From JBNKZU01 sp050301795 (GTDB lineage Bacteria > Pseudomonadota > Gammaproteobacteria > Thiohalomonadales > Thiohalomonadaceae), in the NCBI GenBank assembly GCA_050301795.1, contig JBNKZU010000022.1, forward strand, positions 1 through 31,912: a DNA stretch of 31,912 bases, written 5' to 3'. Made by a program: the position numbers and the translations under genes. The first letter of the stretch is position 1, and every line of letters starts with the position of its first letter. Shown in pieces: positions 1 through 7,330 of the stretch. The notes below the pieces were generated by a model, which was given only the letters and a program-made list of their open reading frames with translations, had not been told where the DNA came from and did no database searches.

Positions 1-1
1 G

Positions 2-160
2 GTTTCACAGATTGTTTACTCCAGCAGCCGCTCTCAGGTAAGTGATGTGTGGGTCGCAGGAAAACAACTCTTAAACAATCGGGAGTTGACCACACTTGAT
101 GAAGCAGACATTCTTGCACGAGCACAACGCTGGCAGCAGAAGCTGGCTGAAAACCGTTAA
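2..160 (+). CDS. mtaD: C-terminal end of a TrzA/MtaD-type amidohydrolase (5' part outside window)
   Basis: The window opens inside this gene; 52 codons are readable in frame before a TAA at 158-160. The tail carries the motif SDVWVAGKQLL followed by LTTLDEADILARA, which is typical of the C-terminus of the TRZ/ATZ family, including 5-methylthioadenosine/S-adenosylhomocysteine deaminases. These enzymes are cytoplasmic metal-dependent hydrolases that deaminate purine-containing thioethers. The metal-binding part lies upstream of the window and cannot be checked. A gene of this family directly before ubiG is a familiar gammaproteobacterial arrangement, which supports the call. The exact substrate cannot be inferred from the tail. 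Confidence 0.75.
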   Translation, partial: VSQIVYSSSRSQVSDVWVAGKQLLNNRELTTLDEADILARAQRWQQKLAENR

Positions 161-216
161 CACGCACAATCAGGGGTGGCAAGGCGAAACGGCACCTCCA
201 CAAACCGGAAATTGAG

Positions 217-930
217 ATGACAGAAGCAACCCAAAATGTAGATCATAGTGAAGTTGGAAAATTCGAGGCACTCGCCTCTCGCTGGTGGGATCCTCATAGC
301 GAATTCAAACCGCTCCACGATATCAATCCATTGCGATTAAACTACATAGATGAGCGCTCAAACATCGATGGGAAAAGGGTTGTTGATGTTGGTTGTGGCG
401 GGGGGATCCTTGCTGAATCCATGGCGTTACGCGGAGCCATCGTCACAGGGATCGACATGGGAGAAGCACCATTAGAGGTTGCAAAACTACATCAGCTTGA
501 AAGTGGAGTGGATGTCGATTATCGAAAGATAACAGCTGAAGCCTTGGCACAAGAGATGCCTCACAGCTTTGATGTGGTGACCTGTATGGAGATGTTGGAA
601 CATGTTCCCGATCCCTCCTCTGTGATTGCCGCATGTTTTAAATTGGTAAAACCGGATGGTCACGTCTTTTTTTCAACACTGAACCGCAATCCAAAATCAT
701 ACCTGTTTGCAATCGTAGGTGCCGAGTACCTCCTCAAGATGTTGCCCAAAGGTACTCACGACTACAGCAAATTTATCCGCCCTTCTGAGCTGGAATCGTG
801 GTGTCGTCATGCAGGACTGGAGATGAAAGAGCTAACAGGCATGAGTTATAGCCCTTTCAGCCAAAAGTACAGCCTTGGCAGAGATATCGATGTGAACTAC
901 ATGATCCACTGCCAACCCGCTCAGGAGTGA
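217..930 (+). CDS. ubiG: Bifunctional ubiquinone biosynthesis O-methyltransferase UbiG
   Basis: This 237-residue protein is a class I SAM-dependent methyltransferase that carries out the two O-methylation steps of ubiquinone synthesis. The N-terminal FEALASRWWDP signature is characteristic of UbiG. The SAM-binding glycine-rich loop VVDVGCGGG lies at residues 55-63, and CMEMLEHVPDP is the post-I acidic motif. FFSTLNRN and the C-terminal region are also as in the family, and the length is normal. The gene begins 56 bp after the amidohydrolase stop with only a weak purine tract (GGAAA) before the ATG. The HAD phosphatase gene begins almost at once after the stop, so the genes are probably co-transcribed. 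Its presence implies a ubiquinone-using respiratory chain. Confidence 0.97.
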   Translation: MTEATQNVDHSEVGKFEALASRWWDPHSEFKPLHDINPLRLNYIDERSNIDGKRVVDVGCGGGILAESMALRGAIVTGIDMGEAPLEVAKLHQLESGVDVDYRKITAEALAQEMPHSFDVVTCMEMLEHVPDPSSVIAACFKLVKPDGHVFFSTLNRNPKSYLFAIVGAEYLLKMLPKGTHDYSKFIRPSELESWCRHAGLEMKELTGMSYSPFSQKYSLGRDIDVNYMIHCQPAQE

Positions 931-934
931 CACT

Positions 935-1621
935 ATTACTCACCCGATAAAGACAGTTCTGTTTGATCTTGATGGAACCCTGGTTGACACGGCACCAGAT
1001 CTTGCGGATGCGCTTAACCATACTCTGAAAAAAGCAGGTATGGCATCACTGGATTATGAAACCATACGTCCAGTGGTATCTCATGGTAGTCCGGCACTGC
1101 TAAAGCTTGGTTTTAATATCGATGAGGATCACCCTGAATATAGCCTTCATCGGGAGCGACTATTGGGGTATTACCTTGAACACATCGCTGATCGCTCTCG
1201 TCCCTTTGAAGGAATCCTGCCACTACTGACCGAACTGACACAGCGCAACATCACCTGGGGAGTAGTGACTAATAAACCGACATTTCTCACAAATCCGTTA
1301 ATGAAAGCGCTCAATCTCTATAATCTTGCTGCCACCATTGTCAGTGGCGACACTTTAAAAGAGCGCAAACCCGATCCGGCACCGATGTTTCATGCCGCTA
1401 ACGAGGCAGGTGTTGATAGCTCCAATTGTCTGTATATCGGAGATGCTGCCCGTGATATCGAAGCAGGAAAACGAGCCGGAATGTATACTGCCACCGCACT
1501 GTTCGGATATATCGAGTCTGATCAAAACCCAAACGATTGGCAGGCGGATGTGATGATCAACTCTCCGCTTGAGATCCTGAACTGGATCGATAATCACCAT
1601 CAACAATCAAGGGTCGGCTAA
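935..1621 (+). CDS. mupP: HAD-superfamily phosphatase (MupP/Gph type), apparently starting at ATT
   Basis: The first ATG in frame (1040) lies after the catalytic motif, so it cannot be the true start. Reading upstream in the same frame gives FDLDGTLVDT, HAD motif I, with nucleophile D11 and acid/base D13. The frame is open back to a TGA at 902-904 and contains no ATG, GTG or TTG before the motif. An ATT at 935 sits 8 bases after AGGAG (922-926) and would give a normal 228-residue protein beginning THPIKTVLFDLDG. Motif II is VVTNKP, motif III a lysine in RKPDPAP, and motif IV IGDAARD. The neighbourhood (ubiG just upstream, yciK in the region) matches Pseudomonas mupP, the MurNAc-6-phosphate phosphatase. 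Phosphoglycolate phosphatase (gph) is the alternative. The stop overlaps the rmuC start by one base. Confidence 0.85.
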   Translation: MTHPIKTVLFDLDGTLVDTAPDLADALNHTLKKAGMASLDYETIRPVVSHGSPALLKLGFNIDEDHPEYSLHRERLLGYYLEHIADRSRPFEGILPLLTELTQRNITWGVVTNKPTFLTNPLMKALNLYNLAATIVSGDTLKERKPDPAPMFHAANEAGVDSSNCLYIGDAARDIEAGKRAGMYTATALFGYIESDQNPNDWQADVMINSPLEILNWIDNHHQQSRVG

Positions 1622-2886
1622 TGGTTGAGATTCCGATCTGGATACTGGTTACCACCGTTTTAGCCGTTGCAGTTATTACTGCACTGGTGGTCTATCTGTG
1701 GCAACAGCAGAGTATAAATCGACTGCGAGAGCAAAACATTCAGTTACAGGCCGCCATTGAGACTGCAAAAAGAGAGGTTAACACCTCAAAACAACTTCTA
1801 CAGGATGCTCAGGGGCAGTTTGGCTCACTATTCAAATCGATGGCAGATGACGCACTGAAACAGAACAACAATGAGTTTCTGAAACTGGCCCAGGAGAAGC
1901 TCAAACAGCACCAGATAGCAGCAGCCGGAGAGCTTAAACAGCGTGAGCAGGCGGTAGAAAACCTGATCAAGCCAATTAAAGAGGTCATGGAACGTACCGA
2001 TATGCAGATCCGCGACATGGAACGTGAACGCCAAAATGCCTACGGCTCACTCACCAAACATCTGGAACAGATCGCCGAATCCCACAAAAACCTCCAGGCC
2101 GAAACCCGTAATCTGGTGCAGGCACTACGTCGCCCAGAGGTGCGTGGTCAATGGGGCGAGATGTCACTCAAGCGCCTTGCTGAGCTGGCTGGTATGGTCG
2201 AGCACTGTGATTTTATTGAACAAACCCAAGTGCGTGATGACGAGGGCAAGGCCTTCCGACCCGATATGATTATCCGTATGCCTGATGAGCGTGAGATCAT
2301 CGTCGATGCCAAAACCCCGCTCGATGCCTACCTTAGCGCCGTTGAAACCGACGTTCAGAATCAGCAACAACACTTTCTTGACCGCCATGTAAAGAATGTT
2401 CGCACCCGAGTAAAAGAGTTAGCCTCCAAGGCCTACTGGAACCAGTTCCCGAAGTCGCCCGATTTTGTGGTGCTTTTCATTCCCGGTGAACAGTTCCTAA
2501 GCAGTGCGCTGGATCGCGATAATAAATTGCTGGAAGATGCACTGGCCTCAAAGGTCATTCTGGCAACACCCACCAGCTTTATCGCCCTGCTCCGCGCCGT
2601 CGGTTATGGCTGGCGGCAACAGGTATTGGCTCAGAATGCCGAGAAGATCCGTGAGGTGGGTGAAGAGTTGTATGGCCGACTTGGCGCCTTTGCAGAACAC
2701 CTGACCAGACTTGGCAAAAGCCTCGACAGTAGCGTTGGCCACTTTAACAAAGCCGTAGGATCGTTTGAAACCAGAGTCATTCCAAGCGCCCGCAAGTTTA
2801 CCGAAATGGGTGTCCATGAGAAGAAATCAGTGGATTCAGTACCACCAATTGAGAAGTTAAGCAGACCGCCGCAGGAAGAGAGTTAA
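1621..2886 (+). CDS. rmuC: DNA recombination protein RmuC homolog
   Basis: The 421-residue protein has one N-terminal transmembrane helix (about residues 5-27). A long coiled coil rich in Gln, Glu and Lys follows (about 30-150), and then the RmuC nuclease-like domain. That domain begins near VRGQWGEMSLKRLAELAGM and continues through RPDMIIRMPDEREIIVDAKTP and FIPGEQFLSSAL. The D..VDAK residues fit the restriction-endonuclease-like core proposed for the family. RmuC limits inversions and rearrangements at repeats in E. coli, but its biochemical action is not settled. The start codon overlaps the phosphatase stop (TAATG), so translation is coupled. No terminator is evident after the stop. Confidence 0.95.
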   Translation: MVEIPIWILVTTVLAVAVITALVVYLWQQQSINRLREQNIQLQAAIETAKREVNTSKQLLQDAQGQFGSLFKSMADDALKQNNNEFLKLAQEKLKQHQIAAAGELKQREQAVENLIKPIKEVMERTDMQIRDMERERQNAYGSLTKHLEQIAESHKNLQAETRNLVQALRRPEVRGQWGEMSLKRLAELAGMVEHCDFIEQTQVRDDEGKAFRPDMIIRMPDEREIIVDAKTPLDAYLSAVETDVQNQQQHFLDRHVKNVRTRVKELASKAYWNQFPKSPDFVVLFIPGEQFLSSALDRDNKLLEDALASKVILATPTSFIALLRAVGYGWRQQVLAQNAEKIREVGEELYGRLGAFAEHLTRLGKSLDSSVGHFNKAVGSFETRVIPSARKFTEMGVHEKKSVDSVPPIEKLSRPPQEES

Positions 2887-3115
2887 TTCGGATTATTATA
2901 CGCTGGTCTTGGATTCAAGAAACGTGGTGCTCTCTATTATTCTTTGCCGTATTTGTAGTAGCAGTCAGCCTATGCAATATGACCAGGCTCCTGAAGTGAT
3001 AAAACTGTAGAATAAATAACTAAAAATACCAGCGTTGCCCCAAATCATGTAATGACCTTTTTCTTTAGGGCACACCTAGCAATCCCACGCACTTAAACTT
3101 AAAGTTAAAGGTAGA

Positions 3116-3144
3116 TTGATATTTTGCAAATATGAACATAATAT
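3116..3144 (+). promoter_or_regulatory. Putative sigma-70 promoter placing the start site at the ATG (leaderless mRNA?)
   Basis: TTGATA (3116-3121) is followed after exactly 17 bases by TAATAT (3139-3144). A start site about seven bases downstream would fall at or next to the A of the ATG at 3151. There is no Shine-Dalgarno sequence in the AT-rich run before that ATG. The -10 matches consensus at only four of six positions. Confidence 0.45.
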
Positions 3145-3150
3145 ACATAA

Positions 3151-4296
3151 ATGCAAAAAATTAAGCGCGACTATTTTGACGACATTATCAGAAATCTGGA
3201 GCACAACCCGGCTGTAGCCCTACTCGGCCCACGTCAGGTTGGAAAGTCGACCATAGCAAAAGAGGTAGTCACAAAGTATCCGGGTGCTATCTACCTTGAT
3301 CTGGAACTGGATTCTGATCGCACCAAGCTTGAACACGATCCTGAGCTGTTTTTCCAGCTCAACCCCGATGTTCTGATATGCCTTGATGAGATTCAATTCT
3401 TACCCGAAATATTCCGGGTATTACGCGGTGTCATAGATAAACATGAACGCAATGGCCAATTCTTGATCCTTGGCTCAGCCTCTAGAGAATTAATCAAACA
3501 AAGTGGTGAAACTCTGGCTGGCCGGATCTCTTATATGGAGATCGCACCCTTTTCCAGAAACGAGATCAGGGAACATTCAGATCTATTCAAATATTGGGTT
3601 CAGGGAGGATATCCGCGATCAATCCTTGCAGAGGATGAAACGCTTTCATTCGACTGGAGGGTCGATTACATCCAGTCCTTCCTCGAAAGAGATCTACCAC
3701 TTTTAGGTTTCAGAATTCCTTCCACCACCTTAAAAAGATTCTGGGTAATGCTGGCTCATTCACATGGGCAGGTAGCTAACCTGTCCAATCTGGGAGCCTC
3801 ATTGGGTGTTTCTGGTCACACCGTCAAACACTATCTGGATATTCTTGAACAAACCTTTCTGGTACGTGTACTACAGCCCTATCACACCAATGAAAAAAAA
3901 CGACTGGTGAAATCACCGAAGATCTTTATTCGTGATACCGGTCTGTTACACGCGCTGTTAAAGATTGAAACACTAAATGATCTTTTAGGTCACCCAGTCG
4001 CGGGGTCATCGTTTGAAGGGTTGGTGATTGAAAACCTGATTAGACAATACCCAAGACACACACCCTACTTCTACCGTGATTCAACGGGTAACGAGGTAGA
4101 TTTGGTATTGATTAAGGGAATGGAGAAGCTTGTCTTTGAGATCAAATTATCAACAGCGCCAAAGATTACGGATGGATTTATCAAATCAGTGAAATTCTTG
4201 AAACCTGACCAGCAACACCTTATTGCACAAGTTGACATGCCCTACCCAGGAAAGAATGGATTGAACATCACCAATCTGGATGAGTGTTTAAAGTAA
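3151..4296 (+). CDS. Stand-alone AAA ATPase with C-terminal DUF4143 domain
   Basis: This 381-residue protein has Walker A GPRQVGKST at residues 26-34, Walker B VLICLDE ending at D79-E80, a sensor-like LGSAS at 107-111 and the ETLAGRI signature of this family. The second half is DUF4143, with a winged-helix-like stretch (LGASLGVSGHTVKHYLDIL) and a C-terminal GNEVDLVLI...LVFEIKLS. The D...EIK arrangement resembles a PD-(D/E)xK nuclease fold. The family is widespread, often horizontally acquired and sometimes found near mobile elements or toxin-antitoxin genes; no function is firmly established. It stands alone here, flanked by gene-poor AT-rich DNA and followed by a transposase remnant, which fits acquired DNA. 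No partner gene is present. Confidence 0.9.
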   Translation: MQKIKRDYFDDIIRNLEHNPAVALLGPRQVGKSTIAKEVVTKYPGAIYLDLELDSDRTKLEHDPELFFQLNPDVLICLDEIQFLPEIFRVLRGVIDKHERNGQFLILGSASRELIKQSGETLAGRISYMEIAPFSRNEIREHSDLFKYWVQGGYPRSILAEDETLSFDWRVDYIQSFLERDLPLLGFRIPSTTLKRFWVMLAHSHGQVANLSNLGASLGVSGHTVKHYLDILEQTFLVRVLQPYHTNEKKRLVKSPKIFIRDTGLLHALLKIETLNDLLGHPVAGSSFEGLVIENLIRQYPRHTPYFYRDSTGNEVDLVLIKGMEKLVFEIKLSTAPKITDGFIKSVKFLKPDQQHLIAQVDMPYPGKNGLNITNLDECLK

Positions 4297-4471
4297 CAGA
4301 TCTCTCTTGATTAATTCATCTCCGTATCCACTTTAGGGTACTCAGGGACAGGCCACGATTTATCGTTATCTGCCTGATGTGTATGTTTCGGTTTTCCTCC
4401 ATTGCGCTTCCCTGCTTTTCTAATCACCCCTTATTGCAGCACATCGGGATCATTGAGAGAAGTATTATGGG

Positions 4472-4594
4472 TCAGGCCTTACAATTTACATCTTCAAGAT
4501 ATTTCACTGCTCGACTCACTGTCGCATAACTCACCCCAAAATGCTGCCCAACCTGCTCCCAATGTATTGTCAAGACCCCATTGTCACATTGTCC
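4472..4594 (-). pseudogene. Remnant of a REP-associated tyrosine transposase (C-terminal tail)
   Basis: Read on the minus strand, an open stretch ends ...WEQVGQHFGVSYATVSRAV, then KYLEDVNCKA and a stop. This resembles the C-terminal helix-turn-helix tail of RAYT-type (Y1-like, REP-associated) transposases, whose proteins often end in a helix-turn-helix followed by a short CKA or CKT tail. The reading frame is closed by a TGA at 4595-4597, and nothing resembling the HUH/Tyr catalytic domain was recognised upstream. Only the tail survives. The match rests on my recall of family sequences and has not been searched. Confidence 0.5.
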
Positions 4595-4602
4595 TCATTG
4601 TC
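4566..4602 (+). repeat. Four short ATTGTC direct repeats
   Basis: ATTGTC occurs at 4566-4571, 4580-4585, 4588-4593 and 4597-4602, with spacings of 14, 8 and 9 bases. They lie immediately 5' (minus strand) of the transposase tail. They may be slippage products that broke the frame, or chance in a short low-complexity stretch. Confidence 0.5.
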
Positions 4603-4731
4603 CTTCCAAAGAGAAAACGTATCAGTTTACTGTTTGAAATATGTTCATGATCTCTTTCACCTTTTAATATTCATCAATCTTTTTAACCACATATTGGCAT
4701 AGTTCGCTTTTTGATCTAGCCTCTATAAACA

Positions 4732-5352
4732 ATGCGATCATTTATCTGTGCCAAATATCTACTGTTATTAACCATCGTTGCTCTATCTGGCTGCGGGAAG
4801 AGTGCCCCGCAATTAACTCCCCTACTCCCTGATCACACCATTCTCGCCTTTGGGGACAGTCTCACCTGGGGAACGGGTACGACAAGAGAGCAAAGCTACC
4901 CGGCAGTGCTTGAGCAGTTGACTGGCATTCGAGTCATCAACGAGGGTATTCCCGGTGAGGTATCCAGCAAAGGTTTAGCTCGACTTCCTGACTTGTTAGA
5001 CAAATACAGACCCAAACTACTGATTCTGTGCCACGGAGGAAATGACATCCTGAGACGACAATCGATGGGGGCTATGGCTGATAATGTTCGGGCGATGATA
5101 CGGGAGGCTCAACAGCGCAATATTGAGGTGGTTCTGATTGGTGTTCCCCAATTTTCGCTCTTTTTACACGAGAGTGATGAACGATATCAGCAGATTGCCA
5201 CTGAGTTCAAACTCCCTTATGAGGGCAAGATTTTGCCTGACCTAATCAGTGATGAGTCGATGCTTTCAGACAAGGTTCATCCAAATGCAAAGGGTTATCA
5301 AAAAATGGCGCAGGCGGTATTTAATCTGCTAATACGAAGTGGTGCCATATAA
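4732..5352 (+). CDS. TesA-like SGNH-hydrolase lipoprotein (arylesterase/lysophospholipase L1 family)
   Basis: The 206-residue protein begins with a lipoprotein signal peptide ending in LSGC (lipobox cysteine C21), so it is predicted to be lipid-anchored in the periplasm. The mature part is a GDSL/SGNH hydrolase: block I is FGDSLTWG with nucleophile S43, block III is HGGND with the oxyanion asparagine, and block V is DKVHPNAKGY with D180 and H183 completing the triad. E. coli TesA acts as a thioesterase, esterase and lysophospholipase. The natural substrate here is unknown. TesA itself is usually a soluble periplasmic protein, so the lipid anchor is a variation. The gene is a single unit with AT-rich flanks on both sides. 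Confidence 0.9.
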   Translation: MRSFICAKYLLLLTIVALSGCGKSAPQLTPLLPDHTILAFGDSLTWGTGTTREQSYPAVLEQLTGIRVINEGIPGEVSSKGLARLPDLLDKYRPKLLILCHGGNDILRRQSMGAMADNVRAMIREAQQRNIEVVLIGVPQFSLFLHESDERYQQIATEFKLPYEGKILPDLISDESMLSDKVHPNAKGYQKMAQAVFNLLIRSGAI

Positions 5353-5692
5353 TTTAAATCAATAATTACAATAAGATATAAAGTACTCTTAATAATATAC
5401 ATCACATTAAAACGATTTGAATATACGAGTCATTCTCAACTGTTAAAGTAGGCCAAACATCAATTTGCGACCAATATTTCTGGTTGCGGTTTAATTTCAA
5501 TTTATTGACCATATCTACAACGCTTGTACAAATTAATACTTAGTATTTGAATAAGTAATTGACGCATAAACCACCATTCGTTTAATTATAATTTTTATTA
5601 ATGAAGTGTATAGGTTTCTGCGTTAGTGTTGTACAATGCGCACGATTTTAAACTGAGTCATTGACACTCAGATTGATTAGAGAGAATTAAGT
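5353..5692 (+). promoter_or_regulatory. AT-rich upstream region of the pyruvate oxidation operon
   Basis: These 340 bases hold no gene. A perfect TATAAT lies at 5587-5592, and the best upstream match, TTGACG at 5559-5564, is 22 bases away, too far for an ordinary sigma-70 promoter. A TACAAT at 5632-5637 lacks a good -35. A 6-bp inverted repeat lies just before the ribosome binding site (separate entry). I see no convincing FNR-type TTGAT-N4-ATCAA site. The promoter must lie here, but its exact position is uncertain. Confidence 0.4.
5653..5671. repeat. Inverted repeat in the leader of the pyruvate oxidation operon
   Basis: CTGAGT (5653-5658) and ACTCAG (5666-5671) are perfect inverted copies with a 7-base centre. 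The repeat ends 21 bases before the ATG at 5693. It could be an operator for a dimeric regulator or a small mRNA hairpin. It is short enough to be chance. Confidence 0.4.
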
Positions 5693-7330
5693 ATGAGTTT
5701 GAAGGATATGACAAAGAGCCTCGACCCGGATCACTTCGGGATGGGAACCGGGGCTTTACGTTCACGTCGCCCGGTTTATATGGACTTTTTGCCACCTTGT
5801 AACAACGCCTGCCCTGCTGGTGAAGATATTCAGGGCTGGTTAGCTCTCGCCCAGGAGGGCAAATATGAAGAGGCGTGGCAGCTACTAATTAAAAATAATC
5901 CGTTCCCAGCGATCCATGGTCGTGTCTGCTACCATCCATGCGAAACCGCTTGCAATCGTACCTATACCGATGCTGAGGTTAGCATTCATGCTGTTGAGCG
6001 TTTTCTTGGTGATCTGGCATTAGAAAAGGGCTGGAAACCTAAATACACTCCTCGTCCTGGTGGCGGTCGCGTACTCATTGTCGGTGGCGGCCCCAGTGGT
6101 CTGTCAGCGGCCTATCACCTGACTCGTCTCGGCCATCAGGTTGAGATCTATGAAGCTGGCCCTGTCGCTGGCGGCATGATCCATTTTGGTATTCCCGCCT
6201 ATCGTATGCCACGTGAAGAGCTACGCAATGAGATTAAACGTGTCGAGGATATGGGGGTAAAGATCGTATGCAACCATCGTGTTGATGATGTCCTCGGTGA
6301 AAAGGTTGCTGGTAACTTTGATGCGGTGTTTGTCGCAATCGGAGCCCATTTAAGTAAACGTGTTGATATTCCTAGCCGCGACGCTCGTGGCATGATGGAT
6401 GCTGTTAGTTTCCTGCGTAGTGTCGAAAAGGGTGAAAAACTACAGCTCGGCCGTAAGGTTGCAATCTACGGTGGTGGAAACACCGCAATGGATGCTGCTC
6501 GTGTTGCAAAGCGCATGGGGGTTGAAGAGGCAGTAATCATCTATCGTCGTGACCGAGCCAATATGGCTGCTCATGACTTTGAGGCCGATGAGGCGCTTGA
6601 AGAGGGAGTAAAAATCAACTGGTTGCGTACCATTAAGGAGATGGATGCAGACGGTATTGAGGTTGAGGTGATGGAGTTGGATAAGGATGGCCGTCCACAA
6701 CCGACCGGAAAGTTTGAAAAACTCGAAGCCGACTCACTAATTATGGCTGTCGGGCAAGAGACCGATACTGGCTTTTTAGGCCGTCTTCCGGGAATTGAAT
6801 TTAGAAAAGATGGCACAGTGGTTGTCGATGACAACATGATGACTGGATCAGAGGGGATCTTTGCCGGTGGTGATATGGTTCCTTCAGAGCGCTCTGTCAC
6901 CATTGCGACTGGACATGGTAAAAAAGCAGCAAAACATATCGATGCCTGGTTACGTGGTGAACACTTTATTTCACGTCCGAAACATCAGATCGTTGGTCAT
7001 GAAAAACTTCACCTTTGGTATAGAACACTTGCTCCGCAAGTTAAGCAGGAGCATCTTCCGCTGGCGCAACGACTGGGTGGATTTGAGGAGATCCTCAAGG
7101 GGATTAAAGAAAAGGATGCACTATATGAGGCTAAACGGTGCCTCTCATGTGGTAACTGCTTTGAGTGTGATGGCTGTTACGGCTCATGCCCTGAGGATGC
7201 CATTATCAAGCTTGGCCCCGGCAAACGGTATCGCTATGACTATAGCCGCTGTACCGGCTGCGCAACCTGCTATGAACAATGCCCATGCCACGCTATCGAG
7301 ATGGTGGCTGACGGAGATTCCGTCAAATGA
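5693..7330 (+). CDS. GltD/NfnB-like FAD-NAD(P) oxidoreductase fused to C-terminal 4Fe-4S ferredoxin domains
   Basis: This 545-residue protein is a glutamate-synthase-small-subunit-type flavoprotein. N-terminal cysteines C36, C40, C79, C83 and C87 match the two-cluster Fe-S domain of GltD/NfnB proteins. RVLIVGGGPSGLSAAYHL (126-143) binds FAD. KVAIYGGGNTAMDAARVA is the NAD(P) Rossmann motif, and GIFAGGDM is the second FAD-contact motif. After about residue 480 come two cysteine clusters: C483, C486, C489, C492, C495, C499, then C520, C523, C526, C530. The gene overlaps nifJ by four bases. The most likely role is moving electrons between pyruvate oxidation and NAD(P)H, with the fused ferredoxin domain taking the place of a free ferredoxin. 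A true glutamate synthase role is unlikely because no gltB is present. Confidence 0.88.
   Translation: MSLKDMTKSLDPDHFGMGTGALRSRRPVYMDFLPPCNNACPAGEDIQGWLALAQEGKYEEAWQLLIKNNPFPAIHGRVCYHPCETACNRTYTDAEVSIHAVERFLGDLALEKGWKPKYTPRPGGGRVLIVGGGPSGLSAAYHLTRLGHQVEIYEAGPVAGGMIHFGIPAYRMPREELRNEIKRVEDMGVKIVCNHRVDDVLGEKVAGNFDAVFVAIGAHLSKRVDIPSRDARGMMDAVSFLRSVEKGEKLQLGRKVAIYGGGNTAMDAARVAKRMGVEEAVIIYRRDRANMAAHDFEADEALEEGVKINWLRTIKEMDADGIEVEVMELDKDGRPQPTGKFEKLEADSLIMAVGQETDTGFLGRLPGIEFRKDGTVVVDDNMMTGSEGIFAGGDMVPSERSVTIATGHGKKAAKHIDAWLRGEHFISRPKHQIVGHEKLHLWYRTLAPQVKQEHLPLAQRLGGFEEILKGIKEKDALYEAKRCLSCGNCFECDGCYGSCPEDAIIKLGPGKRYRYDYSRCTGCATCYEQCPCHAIEMVADGDSVK
7310..7324 (+). promoter_or_regulatory. Hairpin covering the nifJ ribosome binding site
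   Basis: GACGGA (7310-7315), loop GAT, TCCGTC (7319-7324) form a perfect 6-bp hairpin inside the last codons of the upstream gene. It takes in the GGAG at 7313-7316 that would serve as Shine-Dalgarno for the nifJ ATG at 7327. Ribosomes finishing the upstream gene would melt it, so it probably enforces translational coupling. Confidence 0.55.

Larger units (their letters stand above)
4297..4731. other. Gene-poor region between the ATPase and the SGNH lipoprotein
   Basis: These 435 bases contain no intact gene. A minus-strand remnant of a REP-associated transposase (4472-4594) and a cluster of short ATTGTC repeats (4566-4602) are listed separately. A plus-strand 82-codon open frame at 4402-4650 covers the remnant on the wrong strand, has no ribosome binding site and no recognisable domain, and is not taken as a gene. 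The bases just before 4732 include TATAAA (4723-4728) close to the ATG but no convincing -35. Confidence 0.6.

Noticed and set aside
4402..4650. 82-codon plus-strand open frame
   Set aside because: No ribosome site or domain; lies opposite the transposase remnant in a decayed region.
5663..5677. Possible FNR site near TTGAC and GATTGAT
   Set aside because: No TTGAT-N4-ATCAA arrangement; only one half resembles the consensus.
5693..7330. Calling this gene gltD (glutamate synthase small subunit)
   Set aside because: No gltB nearby, extra C-terminal ferredoxin clusters, and overlap with nifJ point to pyruvate electron transfer.
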